Below are positions 46,137-55,536 of a stretch of 64,000 nucleotides of DNA, piece after piece. Every line of letters starts with the position of its first letter. Positions within the stretch are counted from its first letter, which is position 1. The notes under the pieces are model-generated. The model made no database searches and was not told where the DNA came from. It saw only the letters and a program-made list of their open reading frames with translations. Source of the DNA: Gimesia sp. (GTDB lineage: Bacteria; Planctomycetota; Planctomycetia; Planctomycetales; Planctomycetaceae); contig NZ_JAVJSQ010000012.1 of NCBI RefSeq assembly GCF_040219335.1, positions 167,635-231,634 of the forward strand, read 5' to 3'. The position numbers were made by a program, and so were the translations under genes.

Positions 46137-47012
46137 TTAGAAATCGCCAGTCGAATCGGCACTGGATGGAGTGCTCAGTGCTTTGAGAATAGCAGGATCG
46201 ATGTCTTTGGAAATTAAGCGTACGGATCCATCACACATCAGGGCCTGATTTCCATCGGCGAATGAGGAAACTTTATCCGGTCCGATAATCTTCTGCGGAT
46301 CTTCCAGGGAAGTCGGGTCTCCCCAGGCCTGAAAGTCATTACCTCGTTCCACGGCCAGAATGGTATTTTGCGGTCCGTCTGAGATACTTTCATAGGTTCT
46401 GGGAATGTCGTCTCTGAGCAGAAGTCGATTGCCTACATAATGCGATAATGCCAGACCATCTGGTGTGACTTTTTCTGTGATCAGCGGATTTAGATAAACC
46501 GGAACCTGTTGCTGAAAGCGATTGTAGTTAACGGGATGTGTCCAACGCAGCTTCAGTTTAATTTTTGAGTACAACTCAGATTCACCCAGAAAGGGGAGAA
46601 TTGCAGTCTGCCAGCCATGATTAGGATGGACCGATTCTTTGAACATGGCGTGTGGCGGGTACCGGTATCGATCTTTGTAGTAATCGATGACTGCACGGTT
46701 GATTTGTCTCAGATTTTTCTTGGAATCAGACCGGTTGGTGGCGACCACCATTCTGTCCAGGAAGAAGGTGGGGGCTTCCGGTTGAGTACGTGTGGAGACC
46801 ACGTTAGCGGGGGGGACTTTGTGGGTGTCATCCTGCTGAGTTGATCCATTTTGTTTCATCAACGGCAAATCCAGTATATTCTGGAACAGAAACAACAACA
46901 GCAAGATGGAAAACAGACATCCGCCCAGTATGGTCATCAGGCTCCGGGACGAGGGGGTAAACTGATTTGTCGATTCGACAGTTCCTGAATTGGGATTGGG
47001 CTGTGAATTCAT
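46137..47012 (-). CDS. DUF1559-like membrane protein without GYF domain, paralogue 3
   Basis: A 291-residue paralogue starting at ATG 47012; the frame continues 14 codons upstream without support. The N-terminus is a polar segment of about 25 residues followed by a transmembrane helix (LMTILGGCLFSILLLLFLFQNI). The DUF1559 part begins DSKKNLRQINRAVIDYYKDR, continues with PPHAMFKESVHPNHGWQTAILPFLG and ends with the variant ADGNQALMCDGSVRLISKDIDPA, where the usual His is replaced by Gln. It therefore lacks the GYF module of its two downstream neighbours but keeps their DUF1559 domain. Confidence 0.85.
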   Translation of the reverse strand: MNSQPNPNSGTVESTNQFTPSSRSLMTILGGCLFSILLLLFLFQNILDLPLMKQNGSTQQDDTHKVPPANVVSTRTQPEAPTFFLDRMVVATNRSDSKKNLRQINRAVIDYYKDRYRYPPHAMFKESVHPNHGWQTAILPFLGESELYSKIKLKLRWTHPVNYNRFQQQVPVYLNPLITEKVTPDGLALSHYVGNRLLLRDDIPRTYESISDGPQNTILAVERGNDFQAWGDPTSLEDPQKIIGPDKVSSFADGNQALMCDGSVRLISKDIDPAILKALSTPSSADSTGDF

Positions 47013-47132
47013 AATGGAATATCTCACTCTGCATTTTAAATGCTGGTCATACAATAGATTTAAAGCTCACAGAGAGCTGATCTGAAACGTAGTTAAAAGG
47101 CAGGCTTCAACGTTGCATAGGCTCAGTAGAAA

Positions 47133-47492
47133 CTAAAACAGGTTTACGAGAGCCTGGATCAGGGGAATCAGCAGCAGGCTGCCCATAAAGATCGAACCAC
47201 AGATAATGACGATCCATTCTTTCTGCTCGATCGTCAGTAGCGGGCTGGATTCGAGGTCCAGATCGTGTACCCGCTCTCTTGATTTCCTGCCTCGGGGACG
47301 AGACGGAACACTGGACTTCTTGAGGGTTGGTAACAGTCCGGGGATCTCGCGTGCCTGGATTCCCGTGCCTGACATTCCCTCGCGAATCTGGTCCCGGGGA
47401 GAGATTTTTCCCTGCGATGCGAGTTCTTTCAGCGCCTGCCGGGTCAAGGGACCTTCAGTTTCGGTTCCACAGGTCACATATAGACTTGCCAT
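47133..47492 (-). CDS. GYF-domain protein with transmembrane helix, paralogue 4
   Basis: A 119-residue protein holding only the first part of the paralogue architecture. Residues 1-55 are a GYF_2 domain (SLYVTCGTETEGPLTRQALKE; TGIQAREIPGLLPT), then a basic linker, and a C-terminal transmembrane helix (WIVIICGSIFMGSLLLIPLI). It has no DUF1559 domain. AAGGAAA lies just before the ATG. It is complementary to the GYF-less paralogue 3, so the two adjacent genes together could represent a split of the full architecture. It is the first gene of the minus-strand cluster. Confidence 0.82.
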   Translation of the reverse strand: MASLYVTCGTETEGPLTRQALKELASQGKISPRDQIREGMSGTGIQAREIPGLLPTLKKSSVPSRPRGRKSRERVHDLDLESSPLLTIEQKEWIVIICGSIFMGSLLLIPLIQALVNLF

Positions 47493-47694
47493 CCTGTTTT
47501 TCCTTGTGAGCGTCTTACTTTTTCAATTCTCTGAGTATACATGTGTCTGGGGGATGAGTACAGTCAGACATGAGAAGCTGATCACAACTGCCAGAGAACC
47601 TGTTCAGATTACATGAGGTTCACGGTGGGATCTGTTAGTATGATAATCATGTATCAAACCACTCCCGGAAAACTCCAGACAAGGAGAGAACTGA

Positions 47695-48498
47695 GTGTCT
47701 GCAGAACCTGCGATGCGTCCCTGGATCTTAGCCGAAACCAACTATGCGCATGTCAAAGAATGTTCCTATGAAGTAGCAGTGCTGCCGATGGGGGCTACTG
47801 AACCACATAATCTGCATCTGCCGTACGGGACTGATACGTTCGAAGCCAAAGCCATCGGCTCACGTGTCTGTGAAGCTGCCTGGCAGCGGGGAGCGAAGGT
47901 TGTGATGCTGCCCCCCATCCCTTACGGCACCGAGACGAACCAGAGTGCGTTTCCGTTATCCATGAATGTGAATCCTTCTACACTGGGGCAGATCATTTCT
48001 GATCTGGTCGATTCCCTGGCGAATCATGGTGTGGAGAAGCTGCTGATTTTGAACAGCCACGGGGGGAACGATTTCAAACCACTCTTGCGGGAACTGCACG
48101 GCACCACGCCGGTCCAGATCTTTCTGGCTGACTGGTTTCGCGGGACCACCGCTGATGTGAAGCCGCAGATCTTTGAGAATCCCGACGATCACGCCGGGGA
48201 GATGGAAACCTCGCTCGCTCTGGCATTTTTCCCTCATCTGGTTGTCCGGGATCCTGAGTCCGGAGCGCTGCTCGCAGACGAAGGGGCCACGAATCCGACC
48301 CGATTTACTGCCGTTAATTCAGGCTGGGTGAGCATTACGCGTCCCTGGCATCTGTTGACCACCAATACGGGATCCGGAAATCCACATCAGGCATCTGCTG
48401 AAAAAGGGGAAAAGCTGATGCAGATTCTGGTCGAGCGATTGTCTCAGTTTCTGGTCGAACTCTCCGAGGCGGAACTGGATGAGCAATTTCCGTTTTAG
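47695..48498 (+). CDS. Creatininase family protein
   Basis: A 267-residue metal-dependent amidohydrolase of the creatininase family (creatinine amidohydrolase, MftE and FAPy deformylase relatives). It starts at GTG 47695 with a strong AAGGAGAG ten bases upstream. Conserved blocks with metal ligands are VAVLPMGATEPHNLHLPYGTD (Glu/His/Asp), LLILNSHGGNDF (His) and DDHAGEMETSLAL (Glu). The C-terminus has GWVSITRPWHLLTTNTGSGNP, the usual glycine-rich end. The substrate is not predictable. The FG-GAP gene begins 20 bases before this gene ends, so the two are likely co-transcribed. Confidence 0.92.
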   Translation: MSAEPAMRPWILAETNYAHVKECSYEVAVLPMGATEPHNLHLPYGTDTFEAKAIGSRVCEAAWQRGAKVVMLPPIPYGTETNQSAFPLSMNVNPSTLGQIISDLVDSLANHGVEKLLILNSHGGNDFKPLLRELHGTTPVQIFLADWFRGTTADVKPQIFENPDDHAGEMETSLALAFFPHLVVRDPESGALLADEGATNPTRFTAVNSGWVSITRPWHLLTTNTGSGNPHQASAEKGEKLMQILVERLSQFLVELSEAELDEQFPF

Positions 48499-50251
48499 AC
48501 GAAATACAGCTTCCCGTCTGTTCCAGTTGCTGAGATGGACGGTCTGTCTGCTCAGCTGCATGTCGATTGGCGATACAGTTATGCTTGCCGCAGAGGAACC
48601 AGCGGATCAAATACAGCTCAAAGATGTGACCGATGCTGTGCAGCTTTCATTTCAGCATCGCTCGCCGCTGACCGTTACCCGGCATCTGCACCTGATGATG
48701 GGATCCGGGGTTGGCTGGTTCGACTATGATAACGATGGCTTTCCCGACCTGTTCTGTGCCCAGGGAGAAGAATGGCAATCTGCACTGCGTAAGAAACAGG
48801 TTTCAGACCTGGACTGGTCACATCGCATGTTTCGGAATGTGGAAGGGCGTGAGTTTCAGGACATCACGCGGTCTTCGGGGCTGACCGGCTTCGGATACGG
48901 AATGGGTATGGCTGTCGGCGACTTTAATCACGACGGTTTTGAGGATCTGTATGTCAGTGTGTTTGGTCGCAATCAATTGTATGCCAACAATGGTGACGGA
49001 ACCTTTGACGATATATCACAGGCGGCCCACGTTGATCATCCCGGTTACGGTGCCAGCTGTACCTGGGTAGATCTCAATGGCGACGGGCTACTGGACCTGT
49101 ATGTTGCCAACTATCTGGAGATTGATCGGGAGCACTATCCTCTTTGCAGTCGCCGGGTTGATAACTCGCGGGTTTATTTCGTCTGTCATCCGCGCTATGT
49201 ACCAGGCGAATATGATGTGGTCTATCGTAATCTGGGTAACGGTAAATTCCTGGATGTCTCCCAGCAGTCCGGTTTGCACAGTGAACCCGCCCGACAGGGA
49301 CTGGGAGTCTTTGCTGCAGACTACGATCTGGATGGCGACCAGGATATTTACGTGGCCAATGACTCTGTGGCTAATCAGCTCTGGATCAATGATGGGCGAG
49401 GGAACTTCACCGATCAGGCATTGATCGCAGGGCTGGCCTTCAATCGGGAAGGGGACCGTGAAGCGGGCATGGGGCTGGCCGGTGCAGATTATAATGGGGA
49501 TGGCACCCTGGATTTATTCGTAACTAACTACTTTGGAGAAACCAACACGCTTTATCGCAACGAAGGTGCCCTGTTTTTTCTGGATGTCACCGACGAGACC
49601 GGGCTGGCGGCGCCGAGTCGGGTTCGTCTGGGGTTTGGGACTTCGTTTGTCGATCTGGATAACGATGGCTGGGAAGATCTGTTTGTCGCCAACGGACATG
49701 TGCATGATCGGCTGGCCCAACTGGGCAAAAGTGAGCCGTTTGAACAGGAACCGCAGATATTCAGGAATGAATCCGGAACCCGCTTTCGTGAGATCTCAAA
49801 CTCTGCAGGGCCTTTCTTTCAGACGAGGCGGGTCGGGCGGGGGAGTGCCACTGCTGATTTTAATCGGGATGGGCTGGCTGATCTGGCTGTCTCTCATTTA
49901 AATCAAAAGGTGGTCCTGCTGCAGAATCAAACCCGGACCGCAGGTCAGAGCATCGCCCTGAGACTGATCGGAACCGAGGCGAACCGCAGCGCGATCGGGG
50001 CTGTTGTGGAAATCACTGTCGGGCAGCGGAAGCTGATGCGGTTACGGAAGGGGAGCAGCAGCTATCTGTCGGCTGATGAGTCTCAAATACTGGTAGGATT
50101 GGGTGAGCATCGTGCGCCGGTCACGGTGAAAGTCATCTGGCCCGGAGGGAAATCGGAGATCTGGACTGGATTCAAGGCGGGGCAGCACTATACATTGATA
50201 GAAGGTAACAGCGACTCACAGAAATCGTCCCCCAGCCAGTCTAAAGAATGA
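48479..50251 (+). CDS. Secreted FG-GAP/VCBS repeat protein with ASPIC/UnbV domain
   Basis: A 590-residue exported protein (signal peptide at about 10-40). It contains about seven FG-GAP/VCBS calcium-loop repeats with the D.D.DG core, for example FDYDNDGFPDLF, GDFNHDGFEDLYVS, VDLNGDGLLDLYVANY, ADYNGDGTLDLFVTNY and ADFNRDGLADLAVSHL, forming a beta-propeller. Residues from about 490 (ALRLIGTEANRSAIGAVVEI) belong to the ASPIC/UnbV domain. The family is related to CRTAC1 and is frequent in Planctomycetes. A role in extracellular or surface binding is likely. The following TPR gene overlaps its stop by four bases (ATGA). Confidence 0.92.
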   Translation: MSNFRFRRNTASRLFQLLRWTVCLLSCMSIGDTVMLAAEEPADQIQLKDVTDAVQLSFQHRSPLTVTRHLHLMMGSGVGWFDYDNDGFPDLFCAQGEEWQSALRKKQVSDLDWSHRMFRNVEGREFQDITRSSGLTGFGYGMGMAVGDFNHDGFEDLYVSVFGRNQLYANNGDGTFDDISQAAHVDHPGYGASCTWVDLNGDGLLDLYVANYLEIDREHYPLCSRRVDNSRVYFVCHPRYVPGEYDVVYRNLGNGKFLDVSQQSGLHSEPARQGLGVFAADYDLDGDQDIYVANDSVANQLWINDGRGNFTDQALIAGLAFNREGDREAGMGLAGADYNGDGTLDLFVTNYFGETNTLYRNEGALFFLDVTDETGLAAPSRVRLGFGTSFVDLDNDGWEDLFVANGHVHDRLAQLGKSEPFEQEPQIFRNESGTRFREISNSAGPFFQTRRVGRGSATADFNRDGLADLAVSHLNQKVVLLQNQTRTAGQSIALRLIGTEANRSAIGAVVEITVGQRKLMRLRKGSSSYLSADESQILVGLGEHRAPVTVKVIWPGGKSEIWTGFKAGQHYTLIEGNSDSQKSSPSQSKE

Positions 50252-51369
50252 ACACGCCGTTTGAACCGGAGCAACCCTTTCGCACTTTGACTTCCCCCCA
50301 GAAAAAACTCTGGTCGAGCGGGGCCGTCGTGGCAATATTCGGCTGCGGGGTACTGGTGCTATTCCTCTGGTTGGGACGAAGTAAATCGACGTCATCTGCC
50401 CCAGAGCAAGACTCTCAATCGTCAGTACAACAGAAGTCAGATAAAGACCGGCAGAAAGAGTTAATCGCTTACCTGCAGGATCATCCGCAAGATGAGTTCG
50501 CCCATTATCAGCTCGGTGAACTGATTCGGCAGCGAGCCCCTTTTCAGGCTCTGGAAAATTTCTCGCATGTTACTTCCCGGCACCCGCACTACTTCGAGGC
50601 GGTGACAGCGATCGCGGACATCGCTTTGGAGCAGGATCTCCCGGACCGTGCGAAGCCGGCTTTGCAGATACTGGTACGGGAGAATCCAGAGCAGATTGAA
50701 TACCAGAAGGCCCTGGCAAGTATTTATCAGCAGGAGGGGCGTTATCGACGTGCGTTCCGCTATGCCCGACGTTGCGTGGAACTGGAACCAGGTAATGCAG
50801 AGAATCAGCTCTTGCTGGCAGAGATTCTCAAAAAAGCAGGGCGGACCAGCGAAATGCTCGTGCCCCTCAAGGAAGCACTCTATCTCCAGCCCGATTCCTT
50901 TCCGGCTCATTTGAGTCTGGCTTACGCGTCTCTGTATACGGGAGACCTGGAAACCGCTAAACGGGAAGCCCGCTGGTGTCTGGAGCAGGAACCTGAATCA
51001 ATCGCCGCCCTGCGCTATCTGGCGACCATCGACCGCAATCAGGGGCAGATCGCGTCCGCGTTCCAGCACATCGATCAGGCGCTGCAGATTGATCCGCAGG
51101 ACTTTGACAGCCTGCTCATCAAGGCAGACTTGCTCCTTTACCAGCGTCAGGGAGAGGCAGCGTACTCATTGCTCAAACCGCTCTATGAGAATCACCAAAA
51201 CAACCGCCATTATGTATCGGCACTGGCCCGGGCAGCCGGTCTGACGGGGAAACGTGAAGAGGCCCTGGAACTTCAGAAACGGAATCAGGAATTGATCAAG
51301 GAAGACGATCTCCGCCCCTCATCGCTACAGAGCGACACCGTGGAAAAGAAGCAGTCTCAACATAACTGA
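50248..51369 (+). CDS. Membrane-anchored TPR-repeat protein
   Basis: A 373-residue protein. A transmembrane helix lies at about 25-46 (SGAVVAIFGCGVLVLFLWLG), then a Ser/Gln-rich linker, and from about 70 to 355 eight or so tetratricopeptide repeats (for example FHYQLGELI-type units, YQKALASIYQQEGRYRRAFRYA, SLAYASLYTGDLETAKREA). TPRs make protein-protein contacts. The ATG overlaps the FG-GAP stop (ATGA), so the two proteins are translationally coupled. The pairing of an ASPIC/UnbV protein with a TPR protein recurs in this phylum and suggests that they form one assembly. Confidence 0.9.
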   Translation: MNTPFEPEQPFRTLTSPQKKLWSSGAVVAIFGCGVLVLFLWLGRSKSTSSAPEQDSQSSVQQKSDKDRQKELIAYLQDHPQDEFAHYQLGELIRQRAPFQALENFSHVTSRHPHYFEAVTAIADIALEQDLPDRAKPALQILVRENPEQIEYQKALASIYQQEGRYRRAFRYARRCVELEPGNAENQLLLAEILKKAGRTSEMLVPLKEALYLQPDSFPAHLSLAYASLYTGDLETAKREARWCLEQEPESIAALRYLATIDRNQGQIASAFQHIDQALQIDPQDFDSLLIKADLLLYQRQGEAAYSLLKPLYENHQNNRHYVSALARAAGLTGKREEALELQKRNQELIKEDDLRPSSLQSDTVEKKQSQHN

Positions 51370-51374
51370 CGCTC

Positions 51375-51758
51375 TCAGCCTGTGTTGACCTGAATCCGTC
51401 GCGGCTCTGCTTTGGGGGCTTTCGGCAGAAAAATACGCAGGACCCCGTTGGTCAGCTTGGCTTCAATCTCACTGTGCACGATCTCTCCGCTGAGAATAAA
51501 AGAGCGGAGATAATTTCCGACTTCGTATTCTTTATGAATCGGACGTGCGCCTTCGGGGATCTGTGGTTCGACCTTTCCGAGCAGTGTCAGTTTGTTGTCT
51601 TGTACCTGCAGTTCCAGTGATCCGACGGAGACGCCTGGCAGATCCGCGTAGAGCACCAGACCTTCATCGGTTTCGTAAATATCAATCGGCGGAGTAAATA
51701 CAAACTGCTCCGGATGCGACAGAGAACGCGGTTCTTCATGTTCGTGTGGTTGACTCAT
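51375..51758 (-). CDS. Hsp20 small heat shock protein
   Basis: A 127-residue alpha-crystallin domain protein, an ATP-independent chaperone that binds unfolding proteins. The domain spans about residues 18-115 (VFTPPIDIYETDEGLVLYADLPGV; VQDNKLTLLGKV; FILSGEIVHSEIEAKLTNGVLRIFLPK). The GVLRIFLPK segment is the conserved A-x-x-x-n-G-v-L signature near the end. It follows another Hsp20 gene by nine bases on the same strand, so the two are one operon. It converges with the TPR gene, five bases apart. Confidence 0.93.
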   Translation of the reverse strand: MSQPHEHEEPRSLSHPEQFVFTPPIDIYETDEGLVLYADLPGVSVGSLELQVQDNKLTLLGKVEPQIPEGARPIHKEYEVGNYLRSFILSGEIVHSEIEAKLTNGVLRIFLPKAPKAEPRRIQVNTG

Positions 51759-51767
51759 CTAAGCCTC

Positions 51768-52223
51768 CTATTCTCCTGAGCTGACCGGAATTTGACGAGG
51801 ACTTTCCTCTTCCAGCTTGGGAAGATGGATCTTCAGCACACCGTCATTGAACTCAGCAGAGAGATGTTCGTCCGATATCCGATCCGGAATACTGATCGAG
51901 CGTTGCCACTCACCGAAGGTCCGTTCTCGACGTCGAAAACGCTCTTCCGGAATGGCTTCGTTCTCAGAGACGGGGGAATTGCGATGCCCTTTGAGCGTCA
52001 GTATGCTGTTGGCAATCGTCAACTCCAGATCTTCAACCTGCATGCCCGGAAGCTCTGCAGTGATCAGAAACTCGTGCTCCAGTTCAAATATATTCACAGC
52101 CGGATACTGGCGGGGCATACGAATCCCCTGGACTGAGAATTCGACTCCCTGAATCAGTCGATCAACTTCACGTTCCAGGTCCCGCAACGGGTTCCAGGAT
52201 TGATCCCAGCGAAAAATCGGCAT
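51768..52223 (-). CDS. Hsp20 small heat shock protein
   Basis: A 151-residue small heat shock protein and the first gene of a two-gene Hsp20 operon. N-terminal W.P..L.RE.D (SWNPLRDLEREVDRLI) is followed by the alpha-crystallin domain (VNIFELEHEFLITAELPGMQVEDLELTI; RTFGEWQRSISIPDRI; FNDGVLKIHLPKLEEE). The C-terminus has an IPV-type motif (RQIPVSS), used for oligomerisation. GAGTGAGGATC precedes the ATG. No CIRCE element is visible upstream, so heat control, if present, uses another signal. Confidence 0.93.
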   Translation of the reverse strand: MPIFRWDQSWNPLRDLEREVDRLIQGVEFSVQGIRMPRQYPAVNIFELEHEFLITAELPGMQVEDLELTIANSILTLKGHRNSPVSENEAIPEERFRRRERTFGEWQRSISIPDRISDEHLSAEFNDGVLKIHLPKLEEESPRQIPVSSGE

Positions 52224-52487
52224 GGTATGATCCTCACTCTAAGTTTAGATACGTAACTCGACTCCTTAAGAAAGCAAAGAGCATACCATTCTTTCAGGGA
52301 GATACTGATTTCGCGGGACGTGTTGTAAGTGTCTATTTTTTAGTGGGATAGGTGTTTTGGTTGAGGTCGGGTGGATGAAGGGATCCGTACCAGATGTCAT
52401 TCTGGCATGAAGAAACGGCGTGGATGACCACTAGATGCCATGCCAAATTGACAGTGATAGGCAATGATCAGATAGAAACCTGTCCTC

Positions 52488-52721
52488 TCATCCCCATTGA
52501 ATGGGCCGGATCAGCCCAGCCGCCAGCAGCAGACCAAACAGGATTCCGACCAGAAAGATCACGCGCAGCACCCAGACCGCACGGGCAGGTCCAAACCAGC
52601 GGGTCAGCTTCTGTCCTTTGCGTGTTTCCGCCAGGAACCACTTTTCTTTGATCAGCCCCCACAGCGAGAAAGCCGCGACAAACAGACCTATCACAACATT
52701 TTCGGGAATTTCAAAAGGCAT
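52488..52721 (-). CDS. Small membrane protein with two helices
   Basis: A 77-residue protein whose ATG shares its first base with the TGA stop of the upstream MFS gene (TGATG), indicating coupled translation. Two hydrophobic helices are visible (ENVVIGLFVAAFSLWGLI and VLRVIFLVGILFGLLLAAGLI) with a basic loop between them. I do not recognise the family; with its partner it may be an accessory of the transporter. Confidence 0.72.
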   Translation of the reverse strand: MPFEIPENVVIGLFVAAFSLWGLIKEKWFLAETRKGQKLTRWFGPARAVWVLRVIFLVGILFGLLLAAGLIRPIQWG

Positions 52722-54121
52722 CAACTTTGGTCTTCATCCGGATCCATACGCTGGGACGTGTCCAGCCGGGGAAAGAGAAACCAGAACAACAGCGTTGCCA
52801 ACAGGGCGATTGCGGCACTGCTGAGCCAGATTCCCGGCCAGTCGCGGAGCAGATCAATCGACTGACCCTCCAGGTTCTTCTGAGTGAATGCCTGGATGCC
52901 TGTTTGCGATTCGATATTCCACGCCGCCCGTACCAGCGTCTCTTTTTCGGGCGATGTGAAATAGTCACCGATCGAACCACTGATGAACCCGCCGGCAAAC
53001 ATCCCCAGTCCAAAGACAAACGTTCCGAAAAACGTCTGCATACTCCCGCGTGCATCCAGCGGACAGACCTTATCGACATAGATGTAAGCAGCCGCCAGGA
53101 AGCAGCCAAAACAGAGACCATGCATCGCCTGGCCCAGACTGGTCAACGCCATTGCCAGCGGAAACGCATCGCTCAGTGTGGAAGCGTAAGCAAAGATCAG
53201 ACTGCGAACCAGGTAGGAGAGCAGACCGACCAGCATGACCAGTTTGAACCCGAATTTCTTGAGGGCGAAACCCAGACCCGCCATCACGAGCACTTCAAAC
53301 ACCTGCCCAATCGAACTGATTCGCTGCTCCCAGGCCCCTGTGACGTCTCCCATGACGAGGACGTTTTTCAGAAACGGGCTGTTCCACTGGAAATAGAACT
53401 TATGCACGATCGAAATAATAAAGGCGACCAGCACCAGCACCAGGAAGTGCCGGTATTTCAGCATCTTCAGCACCTTACCGGGGGCCAGGTCCTTCTTATC
53501 TTTACTCACAGGAGGCGTATGCGGGAGCGATAAACAGTAGGCAGCCATCAGCAGACCAGCCACCCCCGCCATCGCCAGCACAATACCGCGACCCGTATTC
53601 AACGCGTCACCTGAAAGTCCGCGTAAAAAGAGTCCCTCTGCCAGCCAGGCGGGGACCACAAATCCGATGGTTCCCCACAGACGGATCAGGGGAAATTCGC
53701 GGTCACTGTCTTTCAGATGCTGAAATGAGAGTGAATTCGTGAGCATCATGGTGGGGACATACAGAATCGAATAGAGTACACCCAGAATCACGACCGGCCA
53801 GTAACTCTGTTGGAGAAACAAAGCCAGCATGATCACGCCACCCGATAAATGGCAGAACGCGAGCACGCGCTCTGTCGCGTAATGGCGGTCGACGATCTGA
53901 CCGAACACAAACGGGGCGAGCAGGGGGCCTACGGCAAGTGCCGCCCCGAATACGCCGATCTGAAATGCGGAGAAGCCCAGGGCATCAATCAGGTAGAGCG
54001 TGATGATGGGCAGATAACAGCCCTGCACAAAGTATTGCAGGAACATCATCACAATCAGTCGCATTTTTAGTGCGAAATCAGTCTTTTCCAGTGAAAGCGT
54101 CTCTGTCTCTGAATCTGTCAT
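52721..54121 (-). CDS. MFS transporter, nucleoside:H+ symporter-like
   Basis: A 466-residue major facilitator protein with twelve predicted helices. The N-terminal half begins LIVMMFLQYFVQGCYLPIITLYLI and has the loop GQIVDRHYATERVL between helices 2 and 3, in place of a canonical sugar-porter signature. The aromatic-rich opening FLQYFVQGCYLP and overall spacing resemble NupG/XapB-type nucleoside:proton symporters. A cytoplasmic loop before SKDKKDLAPGKVLK separates the two halves. The substrate may be a nucleoside or sugar; it is unproven. The small membrane protein gene overlaps its stop codon. Confidence 0.85.
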   Translation of the reverse strand: MTDSETETLSLEKTDFALKMRLIVMMFLQYFVQGCYLPIITLYLIDALGFSAFQIGVFGAALAVGPLLAPFVFGQIVDRHYATERVLAFCHLSGGVIMLALFLQQSYWPVVILGVLYSILYVPTMMLTNSLSFQHLKDSDREFPLIRLWGTIGFVVPAWLAEGLFLRGLSGDALNTGRGIVLAMAGVAGLLMAAYCLSLPHTPPVSKDKKDLAPGKVLKMLKYRHFLVLVLVAFIISIVHKFYFQWNSPFLKNVLVMGDVTGAWEQRISSIGQVFEVLVMAGLGFALKKFGFKLVMLVGLLSYLVRSLIFAYASTLSDAFPLAMALTSLGQAMHGLCFGCFLAAAYIYVDKVCPLDARGSMQTFFGTFVFGLGMFAGGFISGSIGDYFTSPEKETLVRAAWNIESQTGIQAFTQKNLEGQSIDLLRDWPGIWLSSAAIALLATLLFWFLFPRLDTSQRMDPDEDQS

Positions 54122-54179
54122 CAGTAAGCGGCTCCCGGTTGTGAAATCTCATGAGTGATTACCGTCAATACGGTTGGGG

Positions 54180-55187
54180 TTATTTTTCAATCACCCAGAT
54201 ATTCCGGAACCGGACCGGATTCGAATGGTTCTGCAGGAACAGAGGACCTGCGATGGATTCATCCTTGTTGGTCCCTCCGGGAGTCGGTTCATCAATCTCG
54301 CGATCATCGTGCACGGTGACGCCGTTGTGTTTCACGGTGATGCGGGCTTTCGCTGTTTTGTTTCCTTTATCATCATATTTCGCAGAGGTGAAATCGATAT
54401 CGTAGGTCTGCCAGGCCAGGGGGGGGAAGCACATATTTACGCTGGGAGCACCGACTTTATAAATCCCACCACACTCGTTGTCTTTCCCTTCCAGACCGAA
54501 GGAGTCCAGGATCTGAACTTCATAACGCCCGAGCACGTAACAGCCACTGTTGCTGCGTCCCTGGCCACGAGCCTGCGGCATGAAGGGGAGCTGGAATTCC
54601 AGATGCAGGTGACCATCTTTGAATTTCTTTTTACTCGTGACACCTTCCATCAGCAGACCATCTTCGGTCACGCGACCGTTTTCAAAGTTCTTCACAGTAT
54701 TTTCAGGCTGTTTCGCATCGAACAGGATGGTGGCTCCTTCAGGAGCCGGTTTACCCAGGGTCGGGCTTTTACGCTGGACTTTGTCAAGCACGCCGACTTC
54801 GATTCCTTCCGCATCATAGATGTTGAACTTCCCGTCCTCCAGGTCGGCGCGTCCATCTTCCGATTTGAATCTGATGAGATTGCCAATTTTGAAGCCCTGT
54901 ACGCTAACTTTATCATTCTGGTTCCAGCCATCGCCGGGGAGCCCACCGGGATAGCCGACGGCCTCAAACTGACCGTCACCCAGGGCAATCACCTGTATCC
55001 CATACTTGAGAGTTTCATCACCACCACCCAGGATCCCCGAGTATTCGCCCTGGATCTGAAAGTCGGGACCCGCTTTTTCTACGCTGTTGGCGGCCCACTT
55101 CGGGTCTTTCGAGTCAGCCAGTCCCAGTTGGGCCAGAATTAAAAAAGCACAGCAGCCAGTGAGGGCGCGAATCATAAACTGCTTCAT
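54180..55187 (-). CDS. Secreted DUF1080 (3-keto-disaccharide hydrolase-like) protein
   Basis: A 335-residue exported protein (signal peptide ending near LGLADSK). Residues 27-130 are beta-rich (IQGEYSGILGGGDETLKYGIQ). The DUF1080 ConA-like domain covers about 140-335, with TSKKKFKDGHLHLEFQLPF, GQGRSNSGCYVLGRYEVQILDSFG, GGIYKVGAP and PAREIDEPTPGG-type end elements; the final DEPTPGGTNKDESIAGPLFLQ-like loop precedes HSNPVRFRNIWV. DUF1080 proteins are widely expanded in Planctomycetes, and some members hydrolyse 3-keto-glycosides. Extracellular action on a sugar derivative is inferred. Confidence 0.92.
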   Translation of the reverse strand: MKQFMIRALTGCCAFLILAQLGLADSKDPKWAANSVEKAGPDFQIQGEYSGILGGGDETLKYGIQVIALGDGQFEAVGYPGGLPGDGWNQNDKVSVQGFKIGNLIRFKSEDGRADLEDGKFNIYDAEGIEVGVLDKVQRKSPTLGKPAPEGATILFDAKQPENTVKNFENGRVTEDGLLMEGVTSKKKFKDGHLHLEFQLPFMPQARGQGRSNSGCYVLGRYEVQILDSFGLEGKDNECGGIYKVGAPSVNMCFPPLAWQTYDIDFTSAKYDDKGNKTAKARITVKHNGVTVHDDREIDEPTPGGTNKDESIAGPLFLQNHSNPVRFRNIWVIEK

Positions 55188-55536
55188 TGTGATACTCCCG
55201 GAGTGTTCTTGAGTCGGTCGATTGATTGTATGGACTGGGACGGATCTTCCCAGATCAGTTGATCAGCGAAGAGGCTTCCATTGTGCGAAGGCGGCATCAG
55301 AGATGCAAGTTCAGGTAGTCCGAATCCATTCGCTCGATGCGTTTGTGCAGTAAAATTAACTAAAACTTGTGATGGTAGGGTGTTAAAAAATCTTGTATGA
55401 TGTAACACTGAGGCGTAATAGAAGATAAAGAACAAGGTGCGGGCCTTTCGTACCGATATCCCTAATGCGGGAGTCGGGGAGGTGTCGTTCTACTCAAGAA
55501 TTGATTTTGAGCATTGAGGAACTGCGGAAGAGATTT
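55188..55536. other. Intergenic region between divergent genes, no gene recognised
   Basis: These 349 bases separate the DUF1080 gene and the TPR gene. They contain AT-rich segments likely to hold divergent promoters (for example TATGAT at 55396-55401), but no -35 with an acceptable spacer could be assigned. The TPR reading frame is open from 55465, so a longer N-terminus is possible. Confidence 0.5.

Noticed and set aside
54174..55142. 322-codon open frame on the plus strand
   Set aside because: Antisense to the DUF1080 gene, which has a signal peptide and family motifs; no independent evidence.
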